Shown here: positions 41,048 through 47,407 of the stretch, piece by piece
Layout of the letters: each line of letters starts with the position of its first letter
Numbering within the stretch: position 1 is the first letter of the stretch
Source: a virus
IMG/VR virus record: IMGVR_UViG_3300036829_000162
Span: 1-48,126 of that record
Direction: 5' to 3' (one strand)
Length of the DNA: 48,126 bases
Notes under the pieces: generated by a model
The model's input: the letters and a program-made list of their open reading frames with translations, nothing else
The model's database searches: none
Told to the model about the DNA's origin: nothing
Translations under genes and position numbers: made by a program

Positions 41048-41247
41048 CGGGGTGTCCCTTTCACGAGCGCGGCTGACTCCTGGGCGCTCAACCCGGCTTC
41101 GGCGTGCAGCTCGATCCGCTTCGCGTCTAGCTCCCACTTGACGGGATACTCGCGGAGGCAGCGGCGGCAGATGTATCTGCCGTGAATCGGTGTCATCGGC
41201 TCGTCGTGGAAGGTGCGGCACCAGAGACGAAAGAGGCATTCCATCAT
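41044..41247 (-). CDS. small protein with zinc-ribbon-like cysteines
   Basis: This 67-residue protein (MMECLFRLWCRTFHDEP) shows CRTFH, then GRYICRRCLREYPVKW, and a helical basic end. The start is preceded by AGGAGGTGAA, and the ATG overlaps the preceding stop. It is probably a small zinc-binding protein. Function unknown. Confidence 0.55.
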   Translation of the reverse strand: MMECLFRLWCRTFHDEPMTPIHGRYICRRCLREYPVKWELDAKRIELHAEAGLSAQESAALVKGTPR

Positions 41248-41618
41248 TTCACCTCCTGAGAATACTGGAACCAGGCGCGATTCAGCGTCCGGACCACCGC
41301 TGCACAACGGATGCCATGAACGCGCTCAAACTCGTCGCGGCCGAGCGCGTGGTACGAAAGTGGCCCCATCGTGTGAAATTCCGCGTGCAGGGGAATGCAG
41401 CTGAAGTCTGACGCTTTTTGCCGCATCCCCCCGTCGCTTCCCGTGTGCGCGGCCTCGACGCCCTCTCCAGTGCGTCCAGACACCGCGCAGGGGAGAGAAC
41501 GAACCCATGCCCTGTATTTCGCATTGCGAGCCGGCCCGCGGCCGTTCCACTTACGGGGAGCGCGGCGGGGCGGTTTTTCGCCGGTGACCAAAAGGTAAAT
41601 CAGCCGAGAAGTCATCAT
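41244..41618 (-). CDS. DUF968/HNH-like putative nuclease
   Basis: This 124-residue protein resembles the phage DUF968/HNH-type family: YRAWVRSLPCAVSG, then VEAAHTGSDGGMRQKASD, IPLHAEFHTMG and HALGRDEFERVHGI. In relatives the first motif is a zinc-binding CxxC and the later one a C-x-x-H-H; here the second cysteine is serine (CAVS) and the later cysteine position is histidine. It may be a DNA nuclease of recombination or packaging, possibly altered. It is coupled to both neighbours. Confidence 0.6.
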   Translation of the reverse strand: MMTSRLIYLLVTGEKPPRRAPRKWNGRGPARNAKYRAWVRSLPCAVSGRTGEGVEAAHTGSDGGMRQKASDFSCIPLHAEFHTMGPLSYHALGRDEFERVHGIRCAAVVRTLNRAWFQYSQEVK

Positions 41619-41713
41619 GGCCGGCCCTCCACGAGAAAGGCGACGAGCGCGATGATCAGTAGGAAGAGGAGGCCTCCGCGGCCTCCCCATAACGCCCGAA
41701 GGTAGAGTCTCAC
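41615..41713 (-). CDS. 32-residue membrane peptide
   Basis: A GTG overlapping the stop of the upstream gene (GTGA) opens a 32-residue frame that ends with its TGA overlapping the next ATG (ATGA). The peptide has a strongly hydrophobic core (GGLLFLLIIALVAFLVEG) flanked by arginines. Exact coupling on both sides in an operon that uses this junction throughout makes it likely to be real. Function unknown. Confidence 0.55.
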   Translation of the reverse strand: MRLYLRALWGGRGGLLFLLIIALVAFLVEGRP

Positions 41714-42306
41714 CGGGCGGCTCCTTTCCCGCGCTGGATGTAAGCGGTGATCACCATGCTTTTGACTTCCTCGGGCTTCACTTCGCCGGGGTAGCGTTCG
41801 CGGGTGTATTTCCAGGCGGCGGCGTAAATGTCCACCAGTTGATTGGCTTCGGAGAGAAGATCGTCTCCCCAGGTGCTACTATTGCCGTTGTTAGCAGTTG
41901 GCTGCGTTTGACGAGATGGTGTTAGCGTGGCCGCCGGGGCAGGTGTGACAGCACCTGCTCCGGGTAATTTCGGGACGGCAAAGGTCCCGTTCCGCTGCTG
42001 CCCGATCGATGCGGCCAGTTGGCCGACGAGCTCGGGATCGCTGCCGTCATCCTTCCAGACCATCCACTCGGGGCGCTCGGTGCGTTTACCCGACCATTTC
42101 TTCAGGATCATGATCGGCTCGCCGGGGCGCGCCGCGATCTGGTTGACCTTTTCTCCCACGGAAAGGTCGAGATACATCGCCCTTCCGTCGGCCAGCGAGT
42201 AGTAAACCTGCTCGCCGAACTGGCCCGAAACGATCTTGCCCGCCGGGTACTTGAGGCGCACGCATACGGGCGTGTTCGGTTCGAAGGTGACCTTTTCGAG
42301 TGCCAT
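41710..42306 (-). CDS. hypothetical protein
   Basis: This 198-residue protein has an N-terminal beta domain (KVTFEPNTPVCVRLKYPAGK, VYYSLADGRAMYLDL) resembling an OB-like or DNA-binding beta domain, a P/A/T/N-rich linker (about 113-145), and a C-terminal helix (LVDIYAAAWKYTRERYPGE). A single-stranded DNA-binding role is possible from this layout but not supported by a family match. It starts 2 bases after the upstream gene. Confidence 0.5.
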   Translation of the reverse strand: MALEKVTFEPNTPVCVRLKYPAGKIVSGQFGEQVYYSLADGRAMYLDLSVGEKVNQIAARPGEPIMILKKWSGKRTERPEWMVWKDDGSDPELVGQLAASIGQQRNGTFAVPKLPGAGAVTPAPAATLTPSRQTQPTANNGNSSTWGDDLLSEANQLVDIYAAAWKYTRERYPGEVKPEEVKSMVITAYIQRGKGAAR

Positions 42307-42308
42307 GA

Positions 42309-42659
42309 TTACGCCACCCCCTGGAACAGTGCCGCCTGGGCAGGCTCAAGGCGCGGCTGCTTCCGTTCGGAGCAGCGGCATTCAAGATCATGCGCTTTCA
42401 GGCGATTCACCACGTTGCCGGTGGAGGTCGCAGTGTCGATGATCTGCTGGCGGGCATCGCAGGACGGCAAAGCGGCGAGCTCGTCGGCTTTCGCTTCCTC
42501 CTGGCGGATGGCATCGCCGCACTCTTCACAGACTAAGAGGGTTTGGCCGTCGTCGGTCTGGATGGTGTCCAGAAAGCCTTTGGTGGTTTGGCAATTCACG
42601 CACTCAGAGAGCGCGTAGAAATCGCGTTTTTCGGTTGCGTTGGAGAGGTTGTTATTCAT
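42309..42659 (-). CDS. hypothetical protein with zinc ribbon, first gene of operon
   Basis: This 116-residue protein has two CxxC motifs, CVNC and CEEC, 20-odd residues apart, then a helical part with further cysteines (ECRC). It is the promoter-proximal gene. The predicted transcription start coincides with its ATG and no Shine-Dalgarno is present, so it may be translated from a leaderless mRNA. Function unknown. Confidence 0.6.
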   Translation of the reverse strand: MNNNLSNATEKRDFYALSECVNCQTTKGFLDTIQTDDGQTLLVCEECGDAIRQEEAKADELAALPSCDARQQIIDTATSTGNVVNRLKAHDLECRCSERKQPRLEPAQAALFQGVA

Positions 42660-42665
42660 GAGTAC

Positions 42666-42716
42666 ATGCTACCATGCGAGCATCTACTAGTCAAGAGAAT
42701 AAATGCTATCATGCGA
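42666..42716 (-). promoter_or_regulatory. promoter of the minus operon with tandem operator repeats
   Basis: Reading leftward, TTGACT (42694-42689) and TAGCAT (42671-42666) are 17 bp apart, a good sigma-70 promoter. A 14-bp sequence (ATGCTACCATGCGA at 42666-42679) recurs with one change at 42703-42716, 37 bp apart. The first copy covers the -10 hexamer. The second holds TATCAT, a plausible -10 for the rightward gene. A repressor binding both would control both directions. Confidence 0.65.
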
Positions 42717-42724
42717 AACAGATT

Positions 42725-42910
42725 ATGCCGATTCCTGCTGAGATGGTTTGCGATTGTCTTCGATGCGGCCATACCTGGATCAAGCGAGTGGAGACGCGGC
42801 CAGCACGTTGCCCAAAGTGTAAGCAGCCCAACTGGGATATCGCCGCCGGCGTACTGCCACGCGGGCCACGTCCCAAGAAATCTGCGAAGAAAGGAAAGGT
42901 CGCTAAATGA
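42725..42910 (+). CDS. small zinc-ribbon protein
   Basis: This 61-residue protein is a zinc ribbon (CDCLRCGHTWIKR, then ARCPKCKQPNWD) with a lysine-rich tail (PKKSAKKGKVAK). The ribbon type is common in small bacterial and phage proteins of unknown role. The ATG at 42725 lies shortly after a TATCAT, so the leader is very short. The stop overlaps the next start (ATGA). Confidence 0.6.
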   Translation: MPIPAEMVCDCLRCGHTWIKRVETRPARCPKCKQPNWDIAAGVLPRGPRPKKSAKKGKVAK

Positions 42911-43194
42911 CCAAGGTGAGCCGAGTTCAGCGGATAGCGGGCGCGCTGGTCGCCGTTATCGGATTCATCGGCGTCACCGCGCGGCCCTCAAGCGCCCTCA
43001 TCGCCTGGAGTGCGGAATGGTGGGGATTCATAACCGGCAAGGTATTCATGCTGGCACTTCTCGTCATCGGAGCACGACTGGCGATGGGGCTAAGACTGAC
43101 ACGGCGGAACAAGGAACAGCGCTCGGAAGTGGCGCGCAAACTGAATGAGGTTCGATGGGCCGGCAAGAAGAAAAAGGCCGCAAAAAAGAAGTGA
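42907..43194 (+). CDS. two-helix membrane protein, possible holin
   Basis: This 95-residue protein has two hydrophobic segments (IAGALVAVIGFIGVTA and VFMLALLVIGARLAM), and a strongly basic C-terminal tail (AGKKKKAAKKK). Class II holins share this size, two helices and basic tail, but no endolysin is nearby, so the call is only a possibility. Confidence 0.5.
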   Translation: MTKVSRVQRIAGALVAVIGFIGVTARPSSALIAWSAEWWGFITGKVFMLALLVIGARLAMGLRLTRRNKEQRSEVARKLNEVRWAGKKKKAAKKK

Positions 43195-43217
43195 TTTGCA
43201 GAGTGTTGTAAGTTCGC

Positions 43218-43230
43218 GACAGTCACTGTC
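43218..43230. promoter_or_regulatory. perfect palindrome ahead of a rightward gene
   Basis: GACAGT-C-ACTGTC is a perfect 6-1-6 palindrome in the short gap before the next rightward gene. A second inverted pair, GGTGT (43236-43240)/ACACC (43252-43256), follows. Both could be operators or an RNA hairpin. Confidence 0.4.
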
Positions 43231-43271
43231 AGGTGGGTGTCGGTTCGTGAAACACCGAAAAGGAGCGTCGC

Positions 43272-43745
43272 ATGACGAAATTTTCCGCGCTCGAAGAGCT
43301 TCAGAGCGCAATTCGGATGGCGGTGGATGAAGCCGATTCCAAGCAAACGAGTCGGCAAATCGCGGCTAAGTTTTACGGGGATCACGGTGAACTGATTCGA
43401 CCGTTTGAAGTGGCATGGGTCCAGGAAAAGCTCGCGAGCCTCCTGTCGAACTATCGCCTCGGTCAGCGCCGTGCGAAGGACGTGCAGTACCAGTTAGGAT
43501 TCCGGCATATGCCGAAGCGCATCGTGATGCCCTCCGGGAAGTCCGTGCGGCGGGACCAGGCGACTATCGGAGTTTTGGAGGAGCTCGCAAAACAGTTAAG
43601 AGCCACAAAACATCGGGGCTTGGCTGAGGTGGAGAACGCGATCGCGCTCATGGCGAAATACCGGGGGAAGCCCGATTCTAAGTTCATTACCTGGGCTGAG
43701 GTTGTGGAGCGAGAGGCCGCAAAGAAACAGAAGGCTTCCCGATGA
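43272..43745 (+). CDS. hypothetical protein
   Basis: This 157-residue protein (MTKFSALEELQSAIRMAVDE and onward) is mostly helical and basic in the middle (RLGQRRAKDVQYQLGFRHMP) with a long C-terminal helix. AAGGAG lies 8 bases before the start. No family is recognised. It follows the palindrome, suggesting regulated expression. Confidence 0.55.
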   Translation: MTKFSALEELQSAIRMAVDEADSKQTSRQIAAKFYGDHGELIRPFEVAWVQEKLASLLSNYRLGQRRAKDVQYQLGFRHMPKRIVMPSGKSVRRDQATIGVLEELAKQLRATKHRGLAEVENAIALMAKYRGKPDSKFITWAEVVEREAAKKQKASR

Positions 43746-43906
43746 CGCAGATTCAAGGCTGGATTATCGTCGCGCTGCTGCTGTGGATCGGCACCGCAGT
43801 TTCACGAGTCAGCCGGCAGCTAGCTGTCTTTCTGAATAAATTCGACTTCGTTCATCACATTCGCGGCGTTGAGTGGATGCACGGGGTGCGGTCTGAAGAT
43901 CGCTAA
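43742..43906 (+). CDS. small membrane protein
   Basis: This 54-residue protein begins MTQIQGWIIVALLLWIGTAV, a single membrane helix, followed by a polar stretch with SRVSRQLAVFLNKF and an ending of VEWMHGVRSEDR. Its ATG overlaps the preceding stop (ATGA). Possible lysis or envelope role; unproven. Confidence 0.55.
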   Translation: MTQIQGWIIVALLLWIGTAVSRVSRQLAVFLNKFDFVHHIRGVEWMHGVRSEDR

Positions 43907-43954
43907 AAGTCGCCGAACGAAGAATCAATAACTTGTGGGCACAAAAAAGTCACA

Positions 43955-43984
43955 CATTTTGTTGCTGGACAGCCACACTTCGGC
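43955..43984 (+). repeat. 30-bp direct repeat, copy 1
   Basis: This 30-bp element starts CATTTTGTTGC and ends AGCCACACTTCGGC and recurs at 44609-44638 with only two changes. It lies about 110 bases before the gene at 44093. An upstream ACAAAA can pair with TTTTGT inside it. It is probably a regulatory site or part of a leader. Confidence 0.65.
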
Positions 43985-44092
43985 GATGGGACCCCTGATT
44001 TACAGACTGCAGGCTATTACGCGAACCTTAGACACATGCGTCTCGCGTTGATTATCGACTTTGATCCTACGTTCACAGAAGGAACTTCGACG

Positions 44093-44542
44093 ATGGCAAA
44101 AGACTGGGTAGAGCAACTTCTCAAACATAAGTCTCAGCGGTATGACGATCGAGAGCGCCAGGCGAAGCTGGAGACGATCGCCGTTGAGGGAACTCCAGAA
44201 ATGTTCAGGCGCTTAGCCCTTCGGGTCCGCCAGGATTGCGAACGCTTCGCGGCGGCGATGGGAAAGCGGATCGGCCTGAACACGCAGGCGCGTGAGATGG
44301 AAGTACAATCCCACGACTTTCCCTCGTTTTGGCTTAAGATCGAGGCGACAAACTACGGTATCAACGCCTACCGATCCATCCAAACCAGCTCCAGCCACCT
44401 GCCTGGCGAGCCGCTGGAATTGAAAATCCTGATTATTGCCAGGGCAGTTGACCAGCTCTTCTACCGATTGGACGGCCAGGACTATGCCGACGAGTCCGAA
44501 GTTTCAGAAATCCTTCTCAAGCCCTACTTCGAGATGGACTGA
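44093..44542 (+). CDS. hypothetical protein
   Basis: This 149-residue alpha/beta protein (MAKDWVEQLLKHKSQRYDDR, SHDFPSFWLKIEATNYGINA) starts at an ATG with AAGGA 9 bases upstream; a longer in-frame start at 44036 is less likely. It is flanked by two copies of a 30-bp repeat, which makes it look like a cassette. No family is recognised. Confidence 0.55.
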   Translation: MAKDWVEQLLKHKSQRYDDRERQAKLETIAVEGTPEMFRRLALRVRQDCERFAAAMGKRIGLNTQAREMEVQSHDFPSFWLKIEATNYGINAYRSIQTSSSHLPGEPLELKILIIARAVDQLFYRLDGQDYADESEVSEILLKPYFEMD

Positions 44543-44608
44543 AGGCTGGGACAATGCGCCAGAGCACTCGACGGAAAATCAACGACTTACGCTGATTGAA
44601 AAAGGGCG

Positions 44609-44638
44609 CATTTTGTTGCGGGAGAGCCACACTTCGGC
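44609..44638 (+). repeat. 30-bp direct repeat, copy 2
   Basis: This is the second copy of the element at 43955-43984 (28 of 30 bases identical). It lies 37 bases before the gene at 44676. Both copies thus precede a rightward gene, as expected for shared promoter or operator sites. Confidence 0.65.
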
Positions 44639-44675
44639 CAATTCTGGCCTACCAGTGGCAGCGAGGGAGTAAGTT

Positions 44676-44870
44676 ATGGACGATCAACTAGCAAGACAAC
44701 TGATTCAAGTTACGCAGCGCATCGCCGAGAACCTGGAGCGCATCTCTGGCTCTTTAGGAGCGCTGGCGCGCTACGCAGAGATGGAACACAAAGGCCGGGC
44801 TACAGAGCCTCAGACTCCTGAAAAGCGGGGATCTGAACCGGCGCGATCGGGAGGTCGTCAGTCGCGGTAA
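44676..44870 (+). CDS. small hypothetical protein
   Basis: This 64-residue protein has an N-terminal helix (ARQLIQVTQRIAENLERISG) and a polar tail (TPEKRGSEPARSGGRQSR). A GGGAG site precedes its ATG. Its 3' end overlaps a minus-strand gene by 71 bases. No family is recognised. Confidence 0.5.
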   Translation: MDDQLARQLIQVTQRIAENLERISGSLGALARYAEMEHKGRATEPQTPEKRGSEPARSGGRQSR

Positions 44871-44976
44871 GCAGCTCCTCGGCGATATGGAGAGCCACAC
44901 GCGCCTGGCTCTTGTTCAGGCCGGAACCGCGGACGATTCGCATGATGTGGTCTGCCAGGATCAAGGGCGCTTCCAT
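44800..44976 (-). CDS. small hypothetical protein, antisense-overlapping
   Basis: This 58-residue protein (MEAPLILADHIMRIVRGSGL, then NKSQARVALHIAEELLTATD) has convincing helical sequence despite being short. It follows the gene at 44995 by 18 bases in the same direction but lacks a clear ribosome site. It overlaps the end of the opposite gene. Function unknown. Confidence 0.5.
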   Translation of the reverse strand: MEAPLILADHIMRIVRGSGLNKSQARVALHIAEELLTATDDLPIAPVQIPAFQESEAL

Positions 44977-44994
44977 GGCTGAAATCGTAGCATC

Positions 44995-45192
44995 CTACGG
45001 CTTGGCCTGCCGGTAAAAGCTGCAGCTTTGTTCGTGCTCTGACGACGGCCCGCGGGCTTTCGCCCGTTTGAGCGTCATCACCTTGCAGGGGCAACGCGGC
45101 CCCTTGATCCGCGGCCGGCCGCTGCCAGCTCCGAACGTTTGGCGCGCTTCTGCCATCTCGCGCGCTTCCAACGTGGATAGCTCGCGGGGCAT
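44995..45192 (-). CDS. small hypothetical protein with CPC
   Basis: This 65-residue protein (MPRELSTLEAREMAEARQTF and onward) contains PRCPCKVMTLKRAKARG, a basic region with a close cysteine pair, and a further C near its end. Its start follows the preceding stop directly. No family is recognised. Confidence 0.5.
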   Translation of the reverse strand: MPRELSTLEAREMAEARQTFGAGSGRPRIKGPRCPCKVMTLKRAKARGPSSEHEQSCSFYRQAKP

Positions 45193-45435
45193 TTAGTTGC
45201 CCTCCAGGTTTCTCAGGCGGCTTTCGTGGGCCTCGACCAGCGTGAGCAAGACTTCAATGCGGCGGTCGGTGCGCTCTCCGGCGAGCCGCTGCTTTTCAAA
45301 ACGTTCCTCCCACTCTTTCTGTCTGGCGGCCGCCGCGCCCTCATGATCCCGCTGCATGTGTGCCATTAACTCCAGGCTTTGGGTCAGCGCTTCGATTCTG
45401 ACTCCGAGTGCCTCAATCCGTTCGTCGATGTTCAT
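45193..45435 (-). CDS. coiled-coil hypothetical protein
   Basis: This 80-residue protein is almost entirely a coiled coil (DERIEALGVRIEALTQSLEL, RRIEVLLTLVEAHESRL). GGGAGA lies upstream of its start. It starts a short minus operon with the next two genes and is divergent from the XhlA-like gene. Function unknown. Confidence 0.6.
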   Translation of the reverse strand: MNIDERIEALGVRIEALTQSLELMAHMQRDHEGAAAARQKEWEERFEKQRLAGERTDRRIEVLLTLVEAHESRLRNLEGN

Positions 45436-45462
45436 AGCAGCGTCTCCCTACTTTTTAATCAG

Positions 45463-45498
45463 AGCTGTTTTTGTCACACAATGCAAGCTGTTTTTGTC
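45463..45498. promoter_or_regulatory. tandem 13-bp repeats in a divergent promoter region
   Basis: AGCTGTTTTTGTC occurs at 45463-45475 and again at 45486-45498, spaced 23 bp (about two helix turns), between divergent genes. Spacing and location suggest a protein-binding operator. Confidence 0.5.
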
Positions 45499-45516
45499 GC
45501 TTCTTTTCCCGTCGCA

Positions 45517-45792
45517 ATGGACTCGGGCGATAAAAGGGGTGTGGGAAACAGACCACATCCCGAATCGCATTCCTCAGAAACAGAGCTCGCCCTGATTCGC
45601 GAAATCGTCACCCGGCTAGAGCTCGGTCTGCTCGGCGAAGACGGCAACGGCGGCAAGGTCGGAGCGCATGGCCAAGAGATTGAGGAGCTGCAGCGGTGGC
45701 GTAGTCGGATGAATGGCGCTCTGGGCGTGGTGCTGGTTTTGTGGAGCGCGACGGTGGCCGTGGCGGCCGCGCTGATCGGCCACAAGAATTAG
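45517..45792 (+). CDS. XhlA-like coiled-coil protein with C-terminal membrane helix
   Basis: This 91-residue protein (from MDSGDKRG) has a polar start, a helix (ELALIREIVTRLELGLLGED), and GHQ-like EELQRWRSRM followed by one C-terminal membrane helix (ALGVVLVLWSATVAVAAALI). The layout resembles haemolysin XhlA-type proteins near lysis genes. An in-frame ATG at 45481 would add 12 residues but overlaps the repeats. A lysis role is suggestive only. Confidence 0.5.
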   Translation: MDSGDKRGVGNRPHPESHSSETELALIREIVTRLELGLLGEDGNGGKVGAHGQEIEELQRWRSRMNGALGVVLVLWSATVAVAAALIGHKN

Positions 45793-45796
45793 AAAA

Positions 45797-46057
45797 TCAG
45801 TATTTCCCGCCGTGGGTAATGGCTGAATTGCAATCCATCCGCGCGTCGCGGATCTTGCGGATCGCGGCGCTGCGGTCCGGACCAGGCGGAACGAATCTCA
45901 CGATGATTTTCACGGCATCCGCCAGAATATTGCGCACGGACCTGCCCTTGGCAATCTGGTCTTCGTCCCAGGCGTGATACTCGAAAGCATCGTCGATTTG
46001 CTTTTCAACTTCTGGCGTCAGTTCTGTCGCTCGCGTGAAATCCACAATGGCTGGCAA
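45797..46057 (-). CDS. Acb2/Tad1-like (DUF7681) cyclic-nucleotide sponge, putative anti-CBASS
   Basis: This 86-residue protein follows the pattern of the Acb2 family: FEYH (25-28), Q34, a long helix (VRNILADAVKIIVRF) ending in PP-x-P, and then DRSAAIRKIRDARMDCNSAI (61-80), which matches the family's helix normally reading like E-R-S-x-A-I-R-K-L-x-x-A-x-x-x-N-A-A-I. Acb2 proteins are small oligomeric sponges that bind cyclic di- and trinucleotides and block CBASS signalling. It starts at TTG with a strong GAGGAG site 9 bases before. Binding residues and oligomer cannot be confirmed from sequence alone. Confidence 0.65.
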   Translation of the reverse strand: MPAIVDFTRATELTPEVEKQIDDAFEYHAWDEDQIAKGRSVRNILADAVKIIVRFVPPGPDRSAAIRKIRDARMDCNSAITHGGKY

Positions 46058-46216
46058 AGGCGTTTCTCCTCTTGAGCTATTCTAGGCCACCTCTGCACAC
46101 AGCCGATAGTCCCAAACGCCAATAAACACAGTACTCCCAGTCCAATTTCCTTACTTCTAACCCCCATATTTCTGTACACCCCCGAGCGTGCATGTTAGTC
46201 TCGATTCCGCTGGGAT

Positions 46217-46250
46217 GCCTGTACAGAGGCTTTTTGCTCTGTCGACAGGC
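46217..46250. repeat. 34-bp imperfect inverted repeat upstream of the serine recombinase
   Basis: GCCTGT (46217-46222) faces ACAGGC (46245-46250), and CAGAG (46224-46228) faces CTCTG (46237-46241), around a T-rich centre. It contains the 8-bp palindrome CTGTACAG. The form fits either a hairpin near the leader or a recombination or operator site for the adjacent recombinase. Confidence 0.45.
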
Positions 46251-46308
46251 CTGACGGTTACTGATCGTGACACTGGCCGGTGGCGATGTAAGGGGCGAGG
46301 AACTAAAA

Positions 46309-47052
46309 ATGAGAAATCGCAGCAAAGCCCCGGAGGTCTGCCGCGCCGTCGGCTACGTGCGCGTCAGCAAAGCGCTGGCCAGCGGGAAGCAGGAAATGTC
46401 ACCCGCGGCACAGGAAGAAAAGATCCGCGCTCTCGCCCTCTTGCAGAATGTCGAGCTGACGGAAGTGTACGCCGATCGCGAAACCGCCAAGCAAGGCTCG
46501 GTGCGGAAGCGCCAGGGGCTAATGGACGTGCTCGCATTGGCCAAGAAAGGCCAGGTCAACCGCATCATCATCGCCAAGCTCGACCGCCTGACCCGTTCGG
46601 TGATGGATCTGGGGGAGATTCTTACGATTCTCGACAAGGCCGGCGTCTCGCTGGCTTCCGCGACGGAAACCTGGATGGATACAGGCTCGGCGGCCGGCAG
46701 GATGATCTTGAACATCATCACCTCAGTGGCTCAATGGGAAAGAGAAGCGATCGGGGAGCGCACGCGTGCCGTGCTGCAGTTCAAACGCGAGCATCGCCAG
46801 GTCTACAACCACATCGCCTATGGCTTTCGCGCCGTGGGAGTCGCAAGACAGGGCAGGAAGGCCGCGGGGCAGCGCCTGGAGCCCGTTCCTGAAGAGCAGG
46901 CCGTGATTAAGCGGATGCTGGCACTGCGCAAGAAAGGCGCGACCCTGCGCGCGATCGCTGACGAGCTGAACGCCAAGAAAGTGCCGACGAAGATCAAAGG
47001 CGGAAAGTGGCATGCGTCGAGCGTGGCGAACGCCCTCCGGTTATCTACATAA
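46309..47052 (+). CDS. serine recombinase (resolvase/invertase family)
   Basis: This 247-residue protein has the resolvase catalytic domain: YVRVS with the nucleophile S20 and R18, then a KLDRLTRSV motif (K90-R96), and QWEREAIGERTRA. A C-terminal part (GATLRAIADELNAKKVPT) is a helix-turn-helix-like DNA-binding segment. These enzymes invert or resolve DNA, or integrate in larger forms. GAGG lies ahead of the chosen ATG. Together with the tyrosine integrase, the phage has two recombinase chemistries. Its target site is unknown; the inverted repeat at 46217 is a candidate. Confidence 0.85.
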   Translation: MRNRSKAPEVCRAVGYVRVSKALASGKQEMSPAAQEEKIRALALLQNVELTEVYADRETAKQGSVRKRQGLMDVLALAKKGQVNRIIIAKLDRLTRSVMDLGEILTILDKAGVSLASATETWMDTGSAAGRMILNIITSVAQWEREAIGERTRAVLQFKREHRQVYNHIAYGFRAVGVARQGRKAAGQRLEPVPEEQAVIKRMLALRKKGATLRAIADELNAKKVPTKIKGGKWHASSVANALRLST

Positions 47053-47094
47053 TTTTTCTCCCTCGGAGGGTTCGCGCGAAAAAGGCGCGGCGAT

Positions 47095-47325
47095 TCATAG
47101 GATCATCCGAAGCGGAATGGCTTCCACTTTGGCGGACGGTTTCTTCTGTTCGGCCAGTTCCGCTTCGAACACCTTATAGGCGCCGGGCGCCAGGCCTTCG
47201 TCCACGGCAACCCTGGTCACGTAGCAGTGAATCGGGATGCCGCTCTCAGTCTCGCCCTCCCAAATGCGTACGGGCAGTTCGTTGACAGTTACCACCTTGG
47301 ACGTGCTCTCGATCGTGATTTTCAT
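47095..47325 (-). CDS. hypothetical protein
   Basis: This 76-residue protein (MKITIESTSKVVTVNELPVR and onward) is beta-rich, with ETESGIPIHCYVTRVAV and LAPGAYKVFEAELAE. It is the last gene of the early operon and has AAGGAGG upstream of its start. It converges with the serine recombinase, separated by a short gap with a CGCGC/GCGCG hairpin (47073-47089). Function unknown. Confidence 0.55.
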   Translation of the reverse strand: MKITIESTSKVVTVNELPVRIWEGETESGIPIHCYVTRVAVDEGLAPGAYKVFEAELAEQKKPSAKVEAIPLRMIL

Positions 47326-47396
47326 CGGCGTTTCCTCCTTCGTTCGTACATCGTTTCGTAAATCGTAGTGATCAGCTTCAGGTAGAAGAGCGTCAT
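47322..47396 (-). CDS. 24-residue peptide
   Basis: This short frame (MTLFYLKLITTIYETMYERR) is a hydrophobic/aromatic helix ending in arginines. It lies between two genes of the early operon and its stop overlaps the next start (ATGA), so it fits the coupling. AGG lies upstream, but the call is tentative for its length; longer upstream starts are possible. Confidence 0.4.
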   Translation of the reverse strand: MTLFYLKLITTIYETMYERRRKRR

Positions 47397-47407
47397 AATG
47401 GAATTAC

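Noticed and set aside
44858-45094. 78-residue minus-strand frame
   Set aside because: Overlaps two better-supported minus-strand frames (44800-44976 and 44995-45192) and has no start signal.
46077-46325. 82-residue minus-strand frame upstream of the serine recombinase
   Set aside because: Covers a non-coding region with inverted repeats and has no ribosome site.
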